This document shows positions 17,395-25,023 of a stretch of DNA of 52,067 nucleotides, piece by piece. The stretch is taken from NCBI GenBank assembly GCA_964612085.1, contig CAZTCJ010000019.1, positions 1 through 52,067 on the forward strand, given 5' to 3'. The DNA comes from CAZTCJ01 sp964612085 (GTDB taxonomy: Bacteria > Pseudomonadota > Alphaproteobacteria > JAJFIK01). The notes beneath the pieces are model-generated. The model was not told where the DNA came from, did not search any database, and saw only the letters and a program-made list of their open reading frames with translations. Each line of letters begins with the position of its first letter. Within the stretch, counting starts at the first letter, position 1. A program made the position numbers and the translations under genes.

Positions 17395-17534
17395 GGGGCC
17401 TCTCCGCTGAAATGACAGTGCCGAGGCTCCAAGGAAAAACCATCCCGCGCACGCCTGTCCAGCGCCGCAGCAGCGCAGGGGCGCAGTTTTCAAGGATTGC
17501 AATAAAGAGATAGGCCGTGAATCGCGGGAACGGT

Positions 17535-17611
17535 TGGTCGGAGTGAGAGGATTCGAACCTCCGGCCCCTGCCTCCCGAAGACAGTGCTCTACCAGGCTGA
17601 GCTACACTCCG
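17535..17611 (-). tRNA. tRNA-Pro (anticodon CGG)
   Basis: The minus strand reads CGGAGTG acceptor arm, TAGC...GGTA D-arm, anticodon stem CTGTC/GGCAG around loop TTCGGGA (anticodon CGG), GGTTCGAATCC T-arm, and CACTCCG-A-CCA with the CCA encoded. It is 77 bases long and fully paired in cloverleaf form. Confidence 0.95.
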
Positions 17612-17875
17612 AACGTCCCATGCCGATCACCGCACGGGATTTAAGCCGCGCTTATAGCCGCTCGGGGGGCGGGCGGCAAGGCCGGACAGCGGTTTGCCCT
17701 CCTGCGCGATCGATGCGATTGAAGCGTTGCGTCCCGGCATCAAAGACACTAATGTGCGCATCCTTCCGGCGGGCGGAACGCAGCCTATAGGGTTGCGTGT
17801 CCGCCTTTTCGCCAAACTGACAGGCCACTCCATGGCCGTCCGTCCTGGATGGAGCGTCGAGGCGTCCATCTCCGG

Positions 17876-17949
17876 TGGGGCATAGCCAAGCGGTAAGGCA
17901 GCGGGTTTTGGTCCCGCGATCCCAGGTTCGAATCCTGGTGCCCCAGCCA
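17876..17949 (+). tRNA. tRNA-Gln (anticodon TTG)
   Basis: TGGGGCA acceptor pairs with TGCCCCA; D-arm AGCC..GGC; anticodon stem GCGGG/CCCGC around loop TTTTGGT (anticodon TTG); T-arm CAGGTTCGAATCCTG; discriminator G and encoded CCA. It is 74 bases long. The 264 bp between the two tRNAs hold no convincing gene. Confidence 0.95.
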
Positions 17950-18688
17950 CCTCTCTTCACACTATAGTGCGCCGTATTGTGCCGCGATCCGGCCGGATCG
18001 CGTGCAGCCGGCTCGCACCCCATGCGCTGGCACCGGTCCGCAAGCGAAAGCGCTTGGTCGAATACACCAGCCCGTCGTCTTGCACGCCCGGTTGCTTCGA
18101 CTTTAGACTGTCATTCAAAGAACGGGCGGGCGAAGGGAATGCGCCTTGAAAAACCGCCCTGTTTGTGGGACTTTTTTAAAGATTGGATGAGGGCCGCTCT
18201 GTGCGGGTCTTGTCCGGCGTCGTAACGATCCGCGCCCCGTCCGGCCATGCGCTTCGCGGCGGAAACGGTCTTCAAGAACCGATAAGGCGGATCAAGTCTC
18301 CAGGGGTGGGGCGGTCCTTTGGCTTTCAGCCATCGGAGCGACGAAAGTGTCGGCGGTATCGGAAACAGGGCAGTCGTTTCCGGTCCATAAATGCGCCGAA
18401 GACGAAGGGGGAAGCGAAGTTCAAATCTGATTAGGGCCGCATGCGACAGATCCGTGAGTGCATCATAGAGCGCTCCGGGACAGGCGCGCGGCATGCCGCA
18501 GCATGATAAGCGCGGCAAAGTAGACGGTTCTGCTGTGGCAGAAGGGCCGCACTTCGGTGGGGTCTTGGGATTGTGACGGAAATGAGGGCAAGGGGGCATT
18601 GTCATGTTGCCCCGTCCTCGGCAGACTTCGGGGCTGGGAATTGGATATCAAAGGCTTTTTTCGGTGTTTCAGGGCCAATGAGGGTGAA
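17950..18688. other. Gene-poor stretch between tRNA-Gln and the TonB operon
   Basis: About 740 bp with no reading frame that shows a recognisable domain, a good start site or normal codon pattern. A 164-codon minus-strand frame (18111-18605) is Pro/Arg/His-rich and lacks a ribosome site, so it is not called. No integrase remnant and no repeated tRNA 3' end is visible. The segment must contain the promoter of the TonB-type operon; a TTGGATATCAAAGG region near 18640 is the only AT-richer patch close to the first gene. A small RNA cannot be excluded. Confidence 0.5.
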
Positions 18689-19645
18689 ATGGAGACGATA
18701 ATGCAGGCATGGCGCATTCCGGCGGTCGCCGCGACGGTCGCCGCGTTCGGATTCCTCTGCGGCCCGGCGGCCGCGCAACTTGATGAAGCGCGCGACCAGG
18801 TACAAGAGACGACAGAGGCGGGCGCACAGGCCCAGAGCCAGATCGACGCGGTTGACGACGACCGGGAAGAGCTTGAGCGCAACTATCGCAGCGTGATCCG
18901 CCGTCTTGAGGATCTGCGGGCCTATAACGACCAGCGCCGGGCGCTGATCGCGTCCCAGATGGCTGAAATGGACTCGATCCGCGAGCAGATCGACCGGGTG
19001 AAGACGATCGAACGGGACATCGTGCCGCTCATGAGCCGCATGATCGAAGCGGTCGAGCTGTTCGTTCAGCTTGACGTGCCGTTCCTGATCGAAGAGCGCA
19101 GCGACCGCGTCGAACGTCTGCGCGGCCTTCTGACCCGCTCCGATGTGACCCTGGCCGAGAAGTTCCGCCTGGTGCTTGAGGCCTACCAGATCGAGAACGA
19201 CTACGGCCGCACCATCGAGGCCTATAGCGGCGAGATCGGGGAAGGCGACGGCCGCCGTCAGGTGGACTTCCTGATGATTGGCCGCGTTGGTTTCTATTAT
19301 CAGACCAAGGATCGTCTGCAGACCGCGATCTGGAACCAGCAGAACCGCGAATGGGAAATGCTGCCGCAGCGCTATGCCGGTCCGGTGCGCACCGCCATGG
19401 ACATGGCGCAGGAATTCATTCCGCCGGAAATCCTGGTCCTGCCGCTCTACGGTCCGGAAGAAGCGACCGGCGACGATATCAGCCCGCAGACGGTCGATAT
19501 CCAGAACTATCAGCCGCCCGCACCGATCGAGGACGATACGGCCGATAGCGACGGCGAAGATGCCGCGGAAGACGACGGTTCCGCGGATGGTGACGATGCC
19601 GGCGGCGAAGACGATGCTGCCGACGATCAGCAAAACTCGAATTAA
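18689..19645 (+). CDS. DUF3450 protein of the TonB2-type system, with acidic tail
   Basis: 318 residues. A signal peptide (to GPAAAQ, about residue 31) is followed by a long heptad-rich coiled coil (about 35-115: ARDQVQETTEAG, DDREELERNYRSVIRRLEDL, EMDSIREQIDRVKTIERD). Family motifs are SRMIEAVELFVQLDVPFLIEERSDRVERLR, EKFRLVLEAYQIENDYGRTIEAY, VDFLMIGRVGFYYQTKDRLQ. DUF3450 proteins are encoded next to TtpC/ExbB2/ExbD2/TonB2 in Vibrio and relatives and are thought to be periplasmic partners. The last 40 or so residues are almost pure Asp/Glu/Gly/Ala, which is unusual. ATG 18689 and ATG 18701 are both possible; each has a purine-rich site. It starts the five-gene operon. Confidence 0.85.
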   Translation: METIMQAWRIPAVAATVAAFGFLCGPAAAQLDEARDQVQETTEAGAQAQSQIDAVDDDREELERNYRSVIRRLEDLRAYNDQRRALIASQMAEMDSIREQIDRVKTIERDIVPLMSRMIEAVELFVQLDVPFLIEERSDRVERLRGLLTRSDVTLAEKFRLVLEAYQIENDYGRTIEAYSGEIGEGDGRRQVDFLMIGRVGFYYQTKDRLQTAIWNQQNREWEMLPQRYAGPVRTAMDMAQEFIPPEILVLPLYGPEEATGDDISPQTVDIQNYQPPAPIEDDTADSDGEDAAEDDGSADGDDAGGEDDAADDQQNSN

Positions 19646-19657
19646 GTGGGGCGCCCA

Positions 19658-21064
19658 ATGAAGACAGTGTTTCGTGTCCTCGGCATCACTCTCGCTGTTT
19701 CGGCGGGACTGATCCTGACGCAAGTTGGCGGCGTCCCCGGCTTCGGGTCGCAGCCGGCCCAAGCGCAAGACGAAAATCCCATGACCCTGCAGGAACTGCT
19801 CAATGCAGTGCGTCAGGGCCGTGTGCGCGAACGCCGCGAAAACGAGCAGCGGCTTCAGGAATTCCGCAGTCAGCGGAACCGACAGGCTCAACTGCTGCAG
19901 CAGGCGGAAGCCGATCTGGCGGCCGAACAGCAGACGGCGGAAGAGCTGGAAGCGCAAAGCCAGGCAAACGAAGAGCAGATCGCGGTTCTCCAGAATGAAC
20001 TGACCGAAGCGCTCGGCAATGCGGGCGAGCTGTTCGGTACGGTCCGCCAGGTGGCCGCCGATACCCAGGCTCAGCTCAAGCAGTCTTTGGTGAGTGCTCA
20101 GTATCCCAATCGGGGCGATGCGCTCGATCCGCTGACCCGTGGCCGGGTGCTGCCGACCTTGGATCAGCTTGTCACTCTGTGGGCGACACTCCACGGCGAA
20201 ATGACGGCCCAGGGCCAGATCGTGTCCTTCTCCAGCGAATACTTCACGCCGGAAGGGGTGACCCAAGGCGATGTGGTGCGGATCGGTCCGTTCACGGCCA
20301 TGGTCGAAGCCAATGGTGATTTCCTCTCCTATGAAGATGAAACCGACGCTTTGAACCTGCTGGGCAAACAGCCGGCGGGCCGGTTCCGGGACGCGGCCGA
20401 TAGGCTCGTCGGCGGCAGCCCGAACACATTGACCGAAGGCGCGGTGGACCCGTCCCAGGGCGCCATTCTGAGCCTTCTGGTGCGCACACCGTCGCTCATC
20501 GACCGGGTCGATCAGGGCCGGACGATCGGTTACATCATCATCGTGCTGGGGTCGCTCGGCATTCTGCTCGCGATCTACCGCTTCCTGTCGCTGTCGATCA
20601 CGGCGCTGCGCGTGCGCGGCCAGATGCGTTCTCCCGACAAGCCGGGCAAGGGCAATCCGCTGGGCCGTATCCTGATGGTCTACGATGAGATGAAGGACAA
20701 GCACGACGAGGAAACCATCGAGCTGAAACTCGACGAAGCCTTCCTGAAAGAGCAGCCCCGCCTGCAATGGGGTCTGGCGACGGTCCGCGTGATGGCCGCC
20801 ATCGCCCCGCTCCTGGGTCTGCTCGGGACGGTGACGGGCATGATCGTCGTGTTCCAGCAGATCACCCTGTTCGGCACGGGCGATCCCAAACTGATGGCGG
20901 GCGGTATTTCCCAGGCCCTGGTGACCACGGTTCTGGGTCTGACGTTCGCGATCCCGCTGCTGCTCTTGCACAGCATCGCCGCTGGCCGCGCCAAAGAGGT
21001 CGAGCAGATCCTCGAAGAGCAAAGTGCGGGTCTGGTGGCCAAACGCGCTGAAGGACGGCACTGA
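19658..21064 (+). CDS. Large ExbB/TolQ-family protein with periplasmic coiled coil (TtpC-like)
   Basis: 468 residues. A signal peptide (about 1-36) and a long coiled coil (about 40-125) come first, then a periplasmic domain, then a MotA/TolQ/ExbB proton-channel domain with three membrane segments near residues 290-311, 375-400 and 418-440. The signature APLLGLLGTVTGMIVVFQQIT and GISQALVTTVLGLTFAIPLLLLH lie in the last two. This architecture is that of TtpC, the extra ExbB-like subunit needed by TonB2 systems in Vibrio. It is expected to join the ExbB/ExbD motor that couples proton flow to TonB. ATG 19658 is preferred to an in-frame GTG 12 bases earlier. It sits 12 bases after the DUF3450 gene. 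Confidence 0.86.
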   Translation: MKTVFRVLGITLAVSAGLILTQVGGVPGFGSQPAQAQDENPMTLQELLNAVRQGRVRERRENEQRLQEFRSQRNRQAQLLQQAEADLAAEQQTAEELEAQSQANEEQIAVLQNELTEALGNAGELFGTVRQVAADTQAQLKQSLVSAQYPNRGDALDPLTRGRVLPTLDQLVTLWATLHGEMTAQGQIVSFSSEYFTPEGVTQGDVVRIGPFTAMVEANGDFLSYEDETDALNLLGKQPAGRFRDAADRLVGGSPNTLTEGAVDPSQGAILSLLVRTPSLIDRVDQGRTIGYIIIVLGSLGILLAIYRFLSLSITALRVRGQMRSPDKPGKGNPLGRILMVYDEMKDKHDEETIELKLDEAFLKEQPRLQWGLATVRVMAAIAPLLGLLGTVTGMIVVFQQITLFGTGDPKLMAGGISQALVTTVLGLTFAIPLLLLHSIAAGRAKEVEQILEEQSAGLVAKRAEGRH

Positions 21065-21073
21065 GTTATGGTT

Positions 21074-21113
21074 CCCCGGGCGGGCGCGCTTTTGGCGGCC
21101 GACCCGCCCGGGG
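21074..21113 (+). promoter_or_regulatory. Intra-operon stem-loop between TtpC-like and ExbB-ExbD genes
   Basis: CCCCGGGCGGG (21074-21084) pairs perfectly with CCCGCCCGGGG (21103-21113) around an 18-base loop, starting ten bases after the TtpC-like stop codon. Only a short T-poor stretch follows (ATTTCT), so it is more likely an RNA-stability or partial attenuation element than a full terminator. It would let the operon set different levels of the upstream and downstream proteins. Confidence 0.65.
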
Positions 21114-21162
21114 GATTTCTCAGACCGTTCGAGCTGGGCAGTGAGGAAAGGTCCGCCGGGTC

Positions 21163-22152
21163 ATGAATGAGCTGCTAAACGCACTGAATCCCTTCACCAT
21201 CTACGAAAGCCTTCGGGATTTCGTGGAGACGGGTGGCCCAGTGCTCTTGTGGATCATGGGTCTCACATTCCTGATGTGGATGCTGATCCTGGAGCGGTAC
21301 TGGTATTTCTCGACCGTCGCCGCCGGCACGCGCGGCCGGCTGGTGGGCCTTTGGACGGACCGTTCGGATCACCATTCCTGGTACGCCCATCACATCCGCA
21401 CCATGATGATTTCCGAGATGAAACTGGAATCGCACCAGTTCCTGGGCGTCATCCGGACCCTGGTGGCGGTCGCGCCCTTTTTCGGGCTGCTCGGCACGGT
21501 GACGGGCATGGTCGAAGTGTTCGACGTGATGGCCTTCACGGGCGCCAGTAACGCGCGCGCCATGGCCTCGGGCGTGTCCAAGGCGACCATTCCGACCATG
21601 GCGGGCATGGTGGCGGCGATTTCCGGTCTTTACGTCATCACCGATCTGGAGCGCCGGGCCAAGCGCGCGGTGCAGCTTGTGGGCGACTCCATGGAAATCG
21701 AAGCGCCCAAGGACCGGGACAAATGGGTCGGCCGGACCGGCGGCGCCCTGCGTAAGCGTGGCCGCGGCAAGGACGAAGAGGAATCGAGCATCGACCTGAC
21801 GCCCATGCTCGACATCGTCTTCATCATGCTGATCTTCTTCATCGTCACGGCCGTGTTCGTGCGCGAGACGGGGATCGAAGTGGTGCGGCCCGATGCCGAG
21901 ACCGATCAGGAAAAAGCCAATATCGCGGTACTGATCGCCGTTTCGGAAAACAACGAGATCTTCGTCGATGGCGATCAGATCGACGTTCGTGCGGTCCGGG
22001 CCAATATCGAGCGGTTGCGTACGGACAATCCGAAAGGTCCGGTGATCATTCAGGCTGATGAGAAAGCGGATACCGGCATCGTCGTGCAGGTCATGGACCA
22101 GGCGCGTCTGGCCGGGGCGCCTTCCGTCTCCATTGCAACCGAGAGAGAGTGA
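21163..22152 (+). CDS. Single-chain ExbB-ExbD fusion (TonB-system proton motor)
   Basis: 329 residues in one uninterrupted frame. Residues 1-175 are ExbB/TolQ-like, with membrane segments near 25-43, 97-120 and 140-161 and the signature APFFGLLGTVTGMVEVFDVMA plus GVSKATIPTMAGMVAAISGLYVITDLE. A basic linker of about 30 residues (APKDRDKWVGRTGGALRKRG) leads to a complete ExbD: SSIDLTPMLDIVFIMLIFFI with the proton-carrying Asp at residue 217, then a periplasmic domain ending SVSIATERE. In well-studied systems ExbB2 and ExbD2 are separate. In the linker, the codon corresponding to a usual ExbD start is CTG, and no stop, ATG or strong ribosome site is seen between the halves. The ATG at 21163 follows AGGAAAGG. 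Confidence 0.9.
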   Translation: MNELLNALNPFTIYESLRDFVETGGPVLLWIMGLTFLMWMLILERYWYFSTVAAGTRGRLVGLWTDRSDHHSWYAHHIRTMMISEMKLESHQFLGVIRTLVAVAPFFGLLGTVTGMVEVFDVMAFTGASNARAMASGVSKATIPTMAGMVAAISGLYVITDLERRAKRAVQLVGDSMEIEAPKDRDKWVGRTGGALRKRGRGKDEEESSIDLTPMLDIVFIMLIFFIVTAVFVRETGIEVVRPDAETDQEKANIAVLIAVSENNEIFVDGDQIDVRAVRANIERLRTDNPKGPVIIQADEKADTGIVVQVMDQARLAGAPSVSIATERE

Positions 22153-22163
22153 GGCCTGACCCG

Positions 22164-22784
22164 ATGAACAAGCGGCTTGGTCTGATCATTGGTCTTCCTC
22201 TTGGTGCGCTGGTCACCATTGGGTTGTTCATGCTCATGAAAAGTTTCATCGAGCCTGAGGACATTCTGCCTGATGAGGTTCTCGATGCGCCGGCGATTGA
22301 AATCACACGGGCGCAGCGCGACGAGGAAGCCCAATTGCGGGACCGGGAACTGCAGCGTCCCGATACCCAGGACGAGCCGCCGCCGCCGCCGCCGCCGGCC
22401 CCTCAACAATCGACGCGGCCGGATATCGGGTCTTCGGGTATCGGCCTTCCCAGCGCCGGTATCGATCTCGGGAACCTGTCGCAAGGCGTGGTGCTCGACC
22501 GGGATCCGCAGCCGATCGTCCGTATTCCGCCCCAGTTTCCCCGTCAGGCAGCCCAGCGCGGCCAGGAGGGCTGGGTGATCGTCGAATTCACCATCGCGAC
22601 GGACGGCTCCGTGAAAAATCCGACGGTGGTGGAATCCTCGTCCCGCATCTTCGAACGGGAAGCCTTGCGCGCCGTGGCGCGGTGGAAATACCGGCCGCAG
22701 ATCGTCAATGGCGAGGCGGTGGAACGGCCGGGCTTGCGGGTGACGATCGAGTTTGAATTGGAGGAAGGCCGGGGCCGCCGGTAA
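22164..22784 (+). CDS. tonB: TonB family energy-transducer protein
   Basis: 206 residues. A short cytoplasmic start (MNKRLG) leads to one membrane helix (about 6-27: LIIGLPLGALVTIGLFMLM). A periplasmic spacer follows with a proline run (PPPPPPPAP, about residues 73-81). The C-terminal TonB domain (about 125-205) shows IVRIPPQFPRQAAQRGQEGW, VIVEFTIATDGSVKNPTVVE, FEREALRAVARWKYRP and the closing VTIEFEL strand. The spacer is short, as in TonB2-type proteins, which rely on helper proteins to reach the outer membrane. ATG 22164 follows GAGG by nine bases. It begins 11 bases after the ExbB-ExbD stop, so it is co-transcribed and is the obvious output of that motor. Confidence 0.92.
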   Translation: MNKRLGLIIGLPLGALVTIGLFMLMKSFIEPEDILPDEVLDAPAIEITRAQRDEEAQLRDRELQRPDTQDEPPPPPPPAPQQSTRPDIGSSGIGLPSAGIDLGNLSQGVVLDRDPQPIVRIPPQFPRQAAQRGQEGWVIVEFTIATDGSVKNPTVVESSSRIFEREALRAVARWKYRPQIVNGEAVERPGLRVTIEFELEEGRGRR

Positions 22785-22917
22785 CGCGCAGGCGCGGCGG
22801 CGAATGGCTTTCCCGGGGAAGGACCGGTCCCAAGGGCGATCCTTCCGGAAAGGGCTCCAGCGCTTGGGGCCGGTTATGACAGACGGGCTGAGAATGGCAG
22901 GCCCAGGAGGACGGTGA

Positions 22918-24870
22918 ATGGCACGGGCTTCCAATATTCGGGCAAAGTCCACTATCCGGGCAAAGTCAGGCGGGGCAAGCTGGCGCGACCGCATGACGGC
23001 GCCCGTGCGTAGCGTGAGCCTTGCGAGCGCTGTGGCCCTGTTCGCATTCGCTCACGGTGTCGAGACCGTCAGCCTCCATCCTGTTTCCCCCGCCGCCGCC
23101 CAATCGGAAGGCGTCACTACCCGTCAGGAGGTGTTCGAAGCCTATACGGAAGCGCAGGAGCTGCTTGAGGCCGGCGACACCAACGGCGCTGCGCGGGTCA
23201 TCCAGAACGTTCTCAACAGCGACGAGAACACGCCGACGGAAATCGGCATTCTGAGCCGGTTCCTGGCTAATATCGAACTGGAACGGGAACGCTATCCGCA
23301 GGCCATTGCCGCGCTTGAGCGGGCCATCGGCACCAACACGTTCGAAGGGCCCGAACTGGCCGAGCTCTATTTCTTCATCGGCGGCCTATACCTCTCGGTG
23401 GAACGCTTCGACGATGCCATCCGGTCGCTCGAGCGGTTCTTCACCCTGGCTGAAAGCCCGAACGATGCGGCCTATTACCTGCTGGCCCAGGCTTATGCCG
23501 TGTCCGAGCGCTGGAGCGATGCCCTGACGCCGGCCCGCCGCGCCGTCGAGCTCGCGCCCGAGCCGCGCGAGCAATATCTGGTGCTGCTGACGGTCATCTA
23601 TATCAATCTTAACCAGTGGGAAAATGCCGTTCCCTTGCTGGAACGGATGGTCCAGCTCTTCCCGGGTAAGGACACTTACTGGCAGCAGCTCGGCGCCGGC
23701 TACCAGGAATTGCGCCGCGAGCAGGACGCTTATTCAGTGCAGGAACTGCGCTACAAGCAAGGCTTCCTGACCCGCAGCCGCGACATCGTGATCCTCGCCG
23801 ATCTGCATGCTTATTACGGCTATCCGTTCAAGGCGGCGAAGCTGTTGTCCGAGGAGATGGAGCGCGGCCGGGTCGATCGCGACGCCACCAATCTTGAAAA
23901 GCTCGGTCTGGCTTGGCTGGCCGCGCGGGAATATACCGAAGCGCGCCAGGCGCTGATCGCCGCCAGTAACCTGTCCGGCAGCGGCCGCCTCGATTTCCGC
24001 CTCGGTCAGACTTATGCCCAGGACGAGGAATGGCAGCAGGCGGACCGTTATTTGAGCCGGGCCATCAATCGCGGCGGGCTCAATGCGTCGGAACGGGCCA
24101 GCGCTTGGCTGCTTTTGGGCCATGCCCGGAACAATCTGAACCGGCGCCAGGCTGCGATCGATGCCTTTACCCAGGCGGCCCGCTTCGAATCCACGCGCCG
24201 CAACGCCGAAACCTGGCTCGACTTCCTCCGTACCCAGCAGGAACTGGAAGCACAGCGGGAAATCGTCGATGCTGTCGATACCATCATGAATTTGGTGAGC
24301 CGCAACCAGCAGGCCATGACGGAAGTCGAGATCCTGCGGGATGTGGCGCTGCAGGCGCTTGAGACGGCTCAGCGGGCGCGGGATGCGGAAACCGATCGCC
24401 AGCAGGCTCGGGCGCTCGAGGAATACGAGATCCGTATTCGCGAGGCCGAAGCCATTCTGGAACGCCAGGCTCCGCTGGCCGAAACCGATATGGAGCAGAG
24501 CGGCGAAGCCATTTCCGTTGCCCGGAACATGGACCTCGACGCAGCCGCGCAGCGCGATCTGGAGCGCTTGGAGGAGGTCATGGCGCGCCGTCAGACCTTA
24601 ATCGAGCAAGCGCGCGAGAATGTCGCCACGGCGCGCGAGATCGTCGAGGCGCTGCTGCGGGGCGAGAAGATCTATCCTGAAGCCGTCGAAGAGGCGGCGG
24701 ATGGTGACGGCGGCGAGACCGGCGCGGATGACGCCGGGACGGGGGCCGAGAGCGAAGGGGCTGACGACGGGGCCGATTCTCCTTCGGACGAGGGCGCGGC
24801 GGACACTGAGTCCGAGGACGCGCCAGCCGGTGATAACGGCCAGGACGATGAGGCGAACGAGACCCCTTAA
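22918..24870 (+). CDS. Exported TPR-repeat protein of the TonB2-type operon, with acidic tail
   Basis: 650 residues. The N-terminal 25 residues are basic and contain a doubled IRAKS motif (an 18-bp tandem duplication at 22936-22968); a hydrophobic signal region follows, ending SPAAAQ near residue 61. TPR-type helices occupy about 70-430 (VFEAYTEAQELLEAGDTNGA, AALERAIG, LYFFIGGLYLSVERFDDAI, DAAYYLLAQAYAVSERWSDA). A coiled-coil region spans about 450-585. The last 60 residues are nearly all Asp/Glu/Gly/Ala with Ser and Thr. A TPR protein is a regular member of Vibrio TonB2 clusters. ATG 22918 has GGAGG seven bases upstream; an in-frame ATG at 22993 would give a shorter signal but lacks a ribosome site. 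The gene ends before a strong terminator. Confidence 0.83.
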   Translation: MARASNIRAKSTIRAKSGGASWRDRMTAPVRSVSLASAVALFAFAHGVETVSLHPVSPAAAQSEGVTTRQEVFEAYTEAQELLEAGDTNGAARVIQNVLNSDENTPTEIGILSRFLANIELERERYPQAIAALERAIGTNTFEGPELAELYFFIGGLYLSVERFDDAIRSLERFFTLAESPNDAAYYLLAQAYAVSERWSDALTPARRAVELAPEPREQYLVLLTVIYINLNQWENAVPLLERMVQLFPGKDTYWQQLGAGYQELRREQDAYSVQELRYKQGFLTRSRDIVILADLHAYYGYPFKAAKLLSEEMERGRVDRDATNLEKLGLAWLAAREYTEARQALIAASNLSGSGRLDFRLGQTYAQDEEWQQADRYLSRAINRGGLNASERASAWLLLGHARNNLNRRQAAIDAFTQAARFESTRRNAETWLDFLRTQQELEAQREIVDAVDTIMNLVSRNQQAMTEVEILRDVALQALETAQRARDAETDRQQARALEEYEIRIREAEAILERQAPLAETDMEQSGEAISVARNMDLDAAAQRDLERLEEVMARRQTLIEQARENVATAREIVEALLRGEKIYPEAVEEAADGDGGETGADDAGTGAESEGADDGADSPSDEGAADTESEDAPAGDNGQDDEANETP

Positions 24871-24900
24871 GTCCTGTCCTCTTATGACCGATCGAATAAA

Positions 24901-24927
24901 GGCCGCGCCAATCCGCGCGGCCTTTTT
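24901..24927 (+). terminator. Intrinsic terminator of the TonB2-type operon
   Basis: GGCCGCGC-caatcc-GCGCGGCC forms a perfect eight-pair GC stem with a six-base loop, followed at once by TTTTT and flanked upstream by AAA that can extend pairing. It lies 30 bases after the TPR gene's stop. This is the clearest rho-independent terminator in the window. Confidence 0.92.
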
Positions 24928-25023
24928 CGTTTTGTCCCTAAGCGGGGTCTGGAAACCTGGGACCGCGCCGTTATCATCCTACCCGCAACGTATCAGGCAC
25001 AAACACTGGGAGTTCGTTCGGCC

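Noticed and set aside
18111..18605. 164-codon minus-strand frame in the gap after tRNA-Gln
   Set aside because: Pro/Arg/His-rich, no ribosome site and no recognisable domain; it would also overlap the expected promoter of the TonB operon.
17876..18688. Possible integration site at tRNA-Gln
   Set aside because: No repeated tRNA 3' end, integrase or mobile gene is visible; kept only as a low-interest note.
18602..21061. 819-codon minus-strand open frame across the DUF3450 and TtpC-like genes
   Set aside because: It lies opposite two genes with clear domains and operon context; its composition (His, Arg, Gln, Leu-rich) is typical of an antisense frame in GC-rich DNA.
21163..22152. ExbB-ExbD fusion as a frameshift or misread artefact
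   Set aside because: The two halves share one frame with no need for a shift, and the linker codons look normal; a sequencing error can still be tested.
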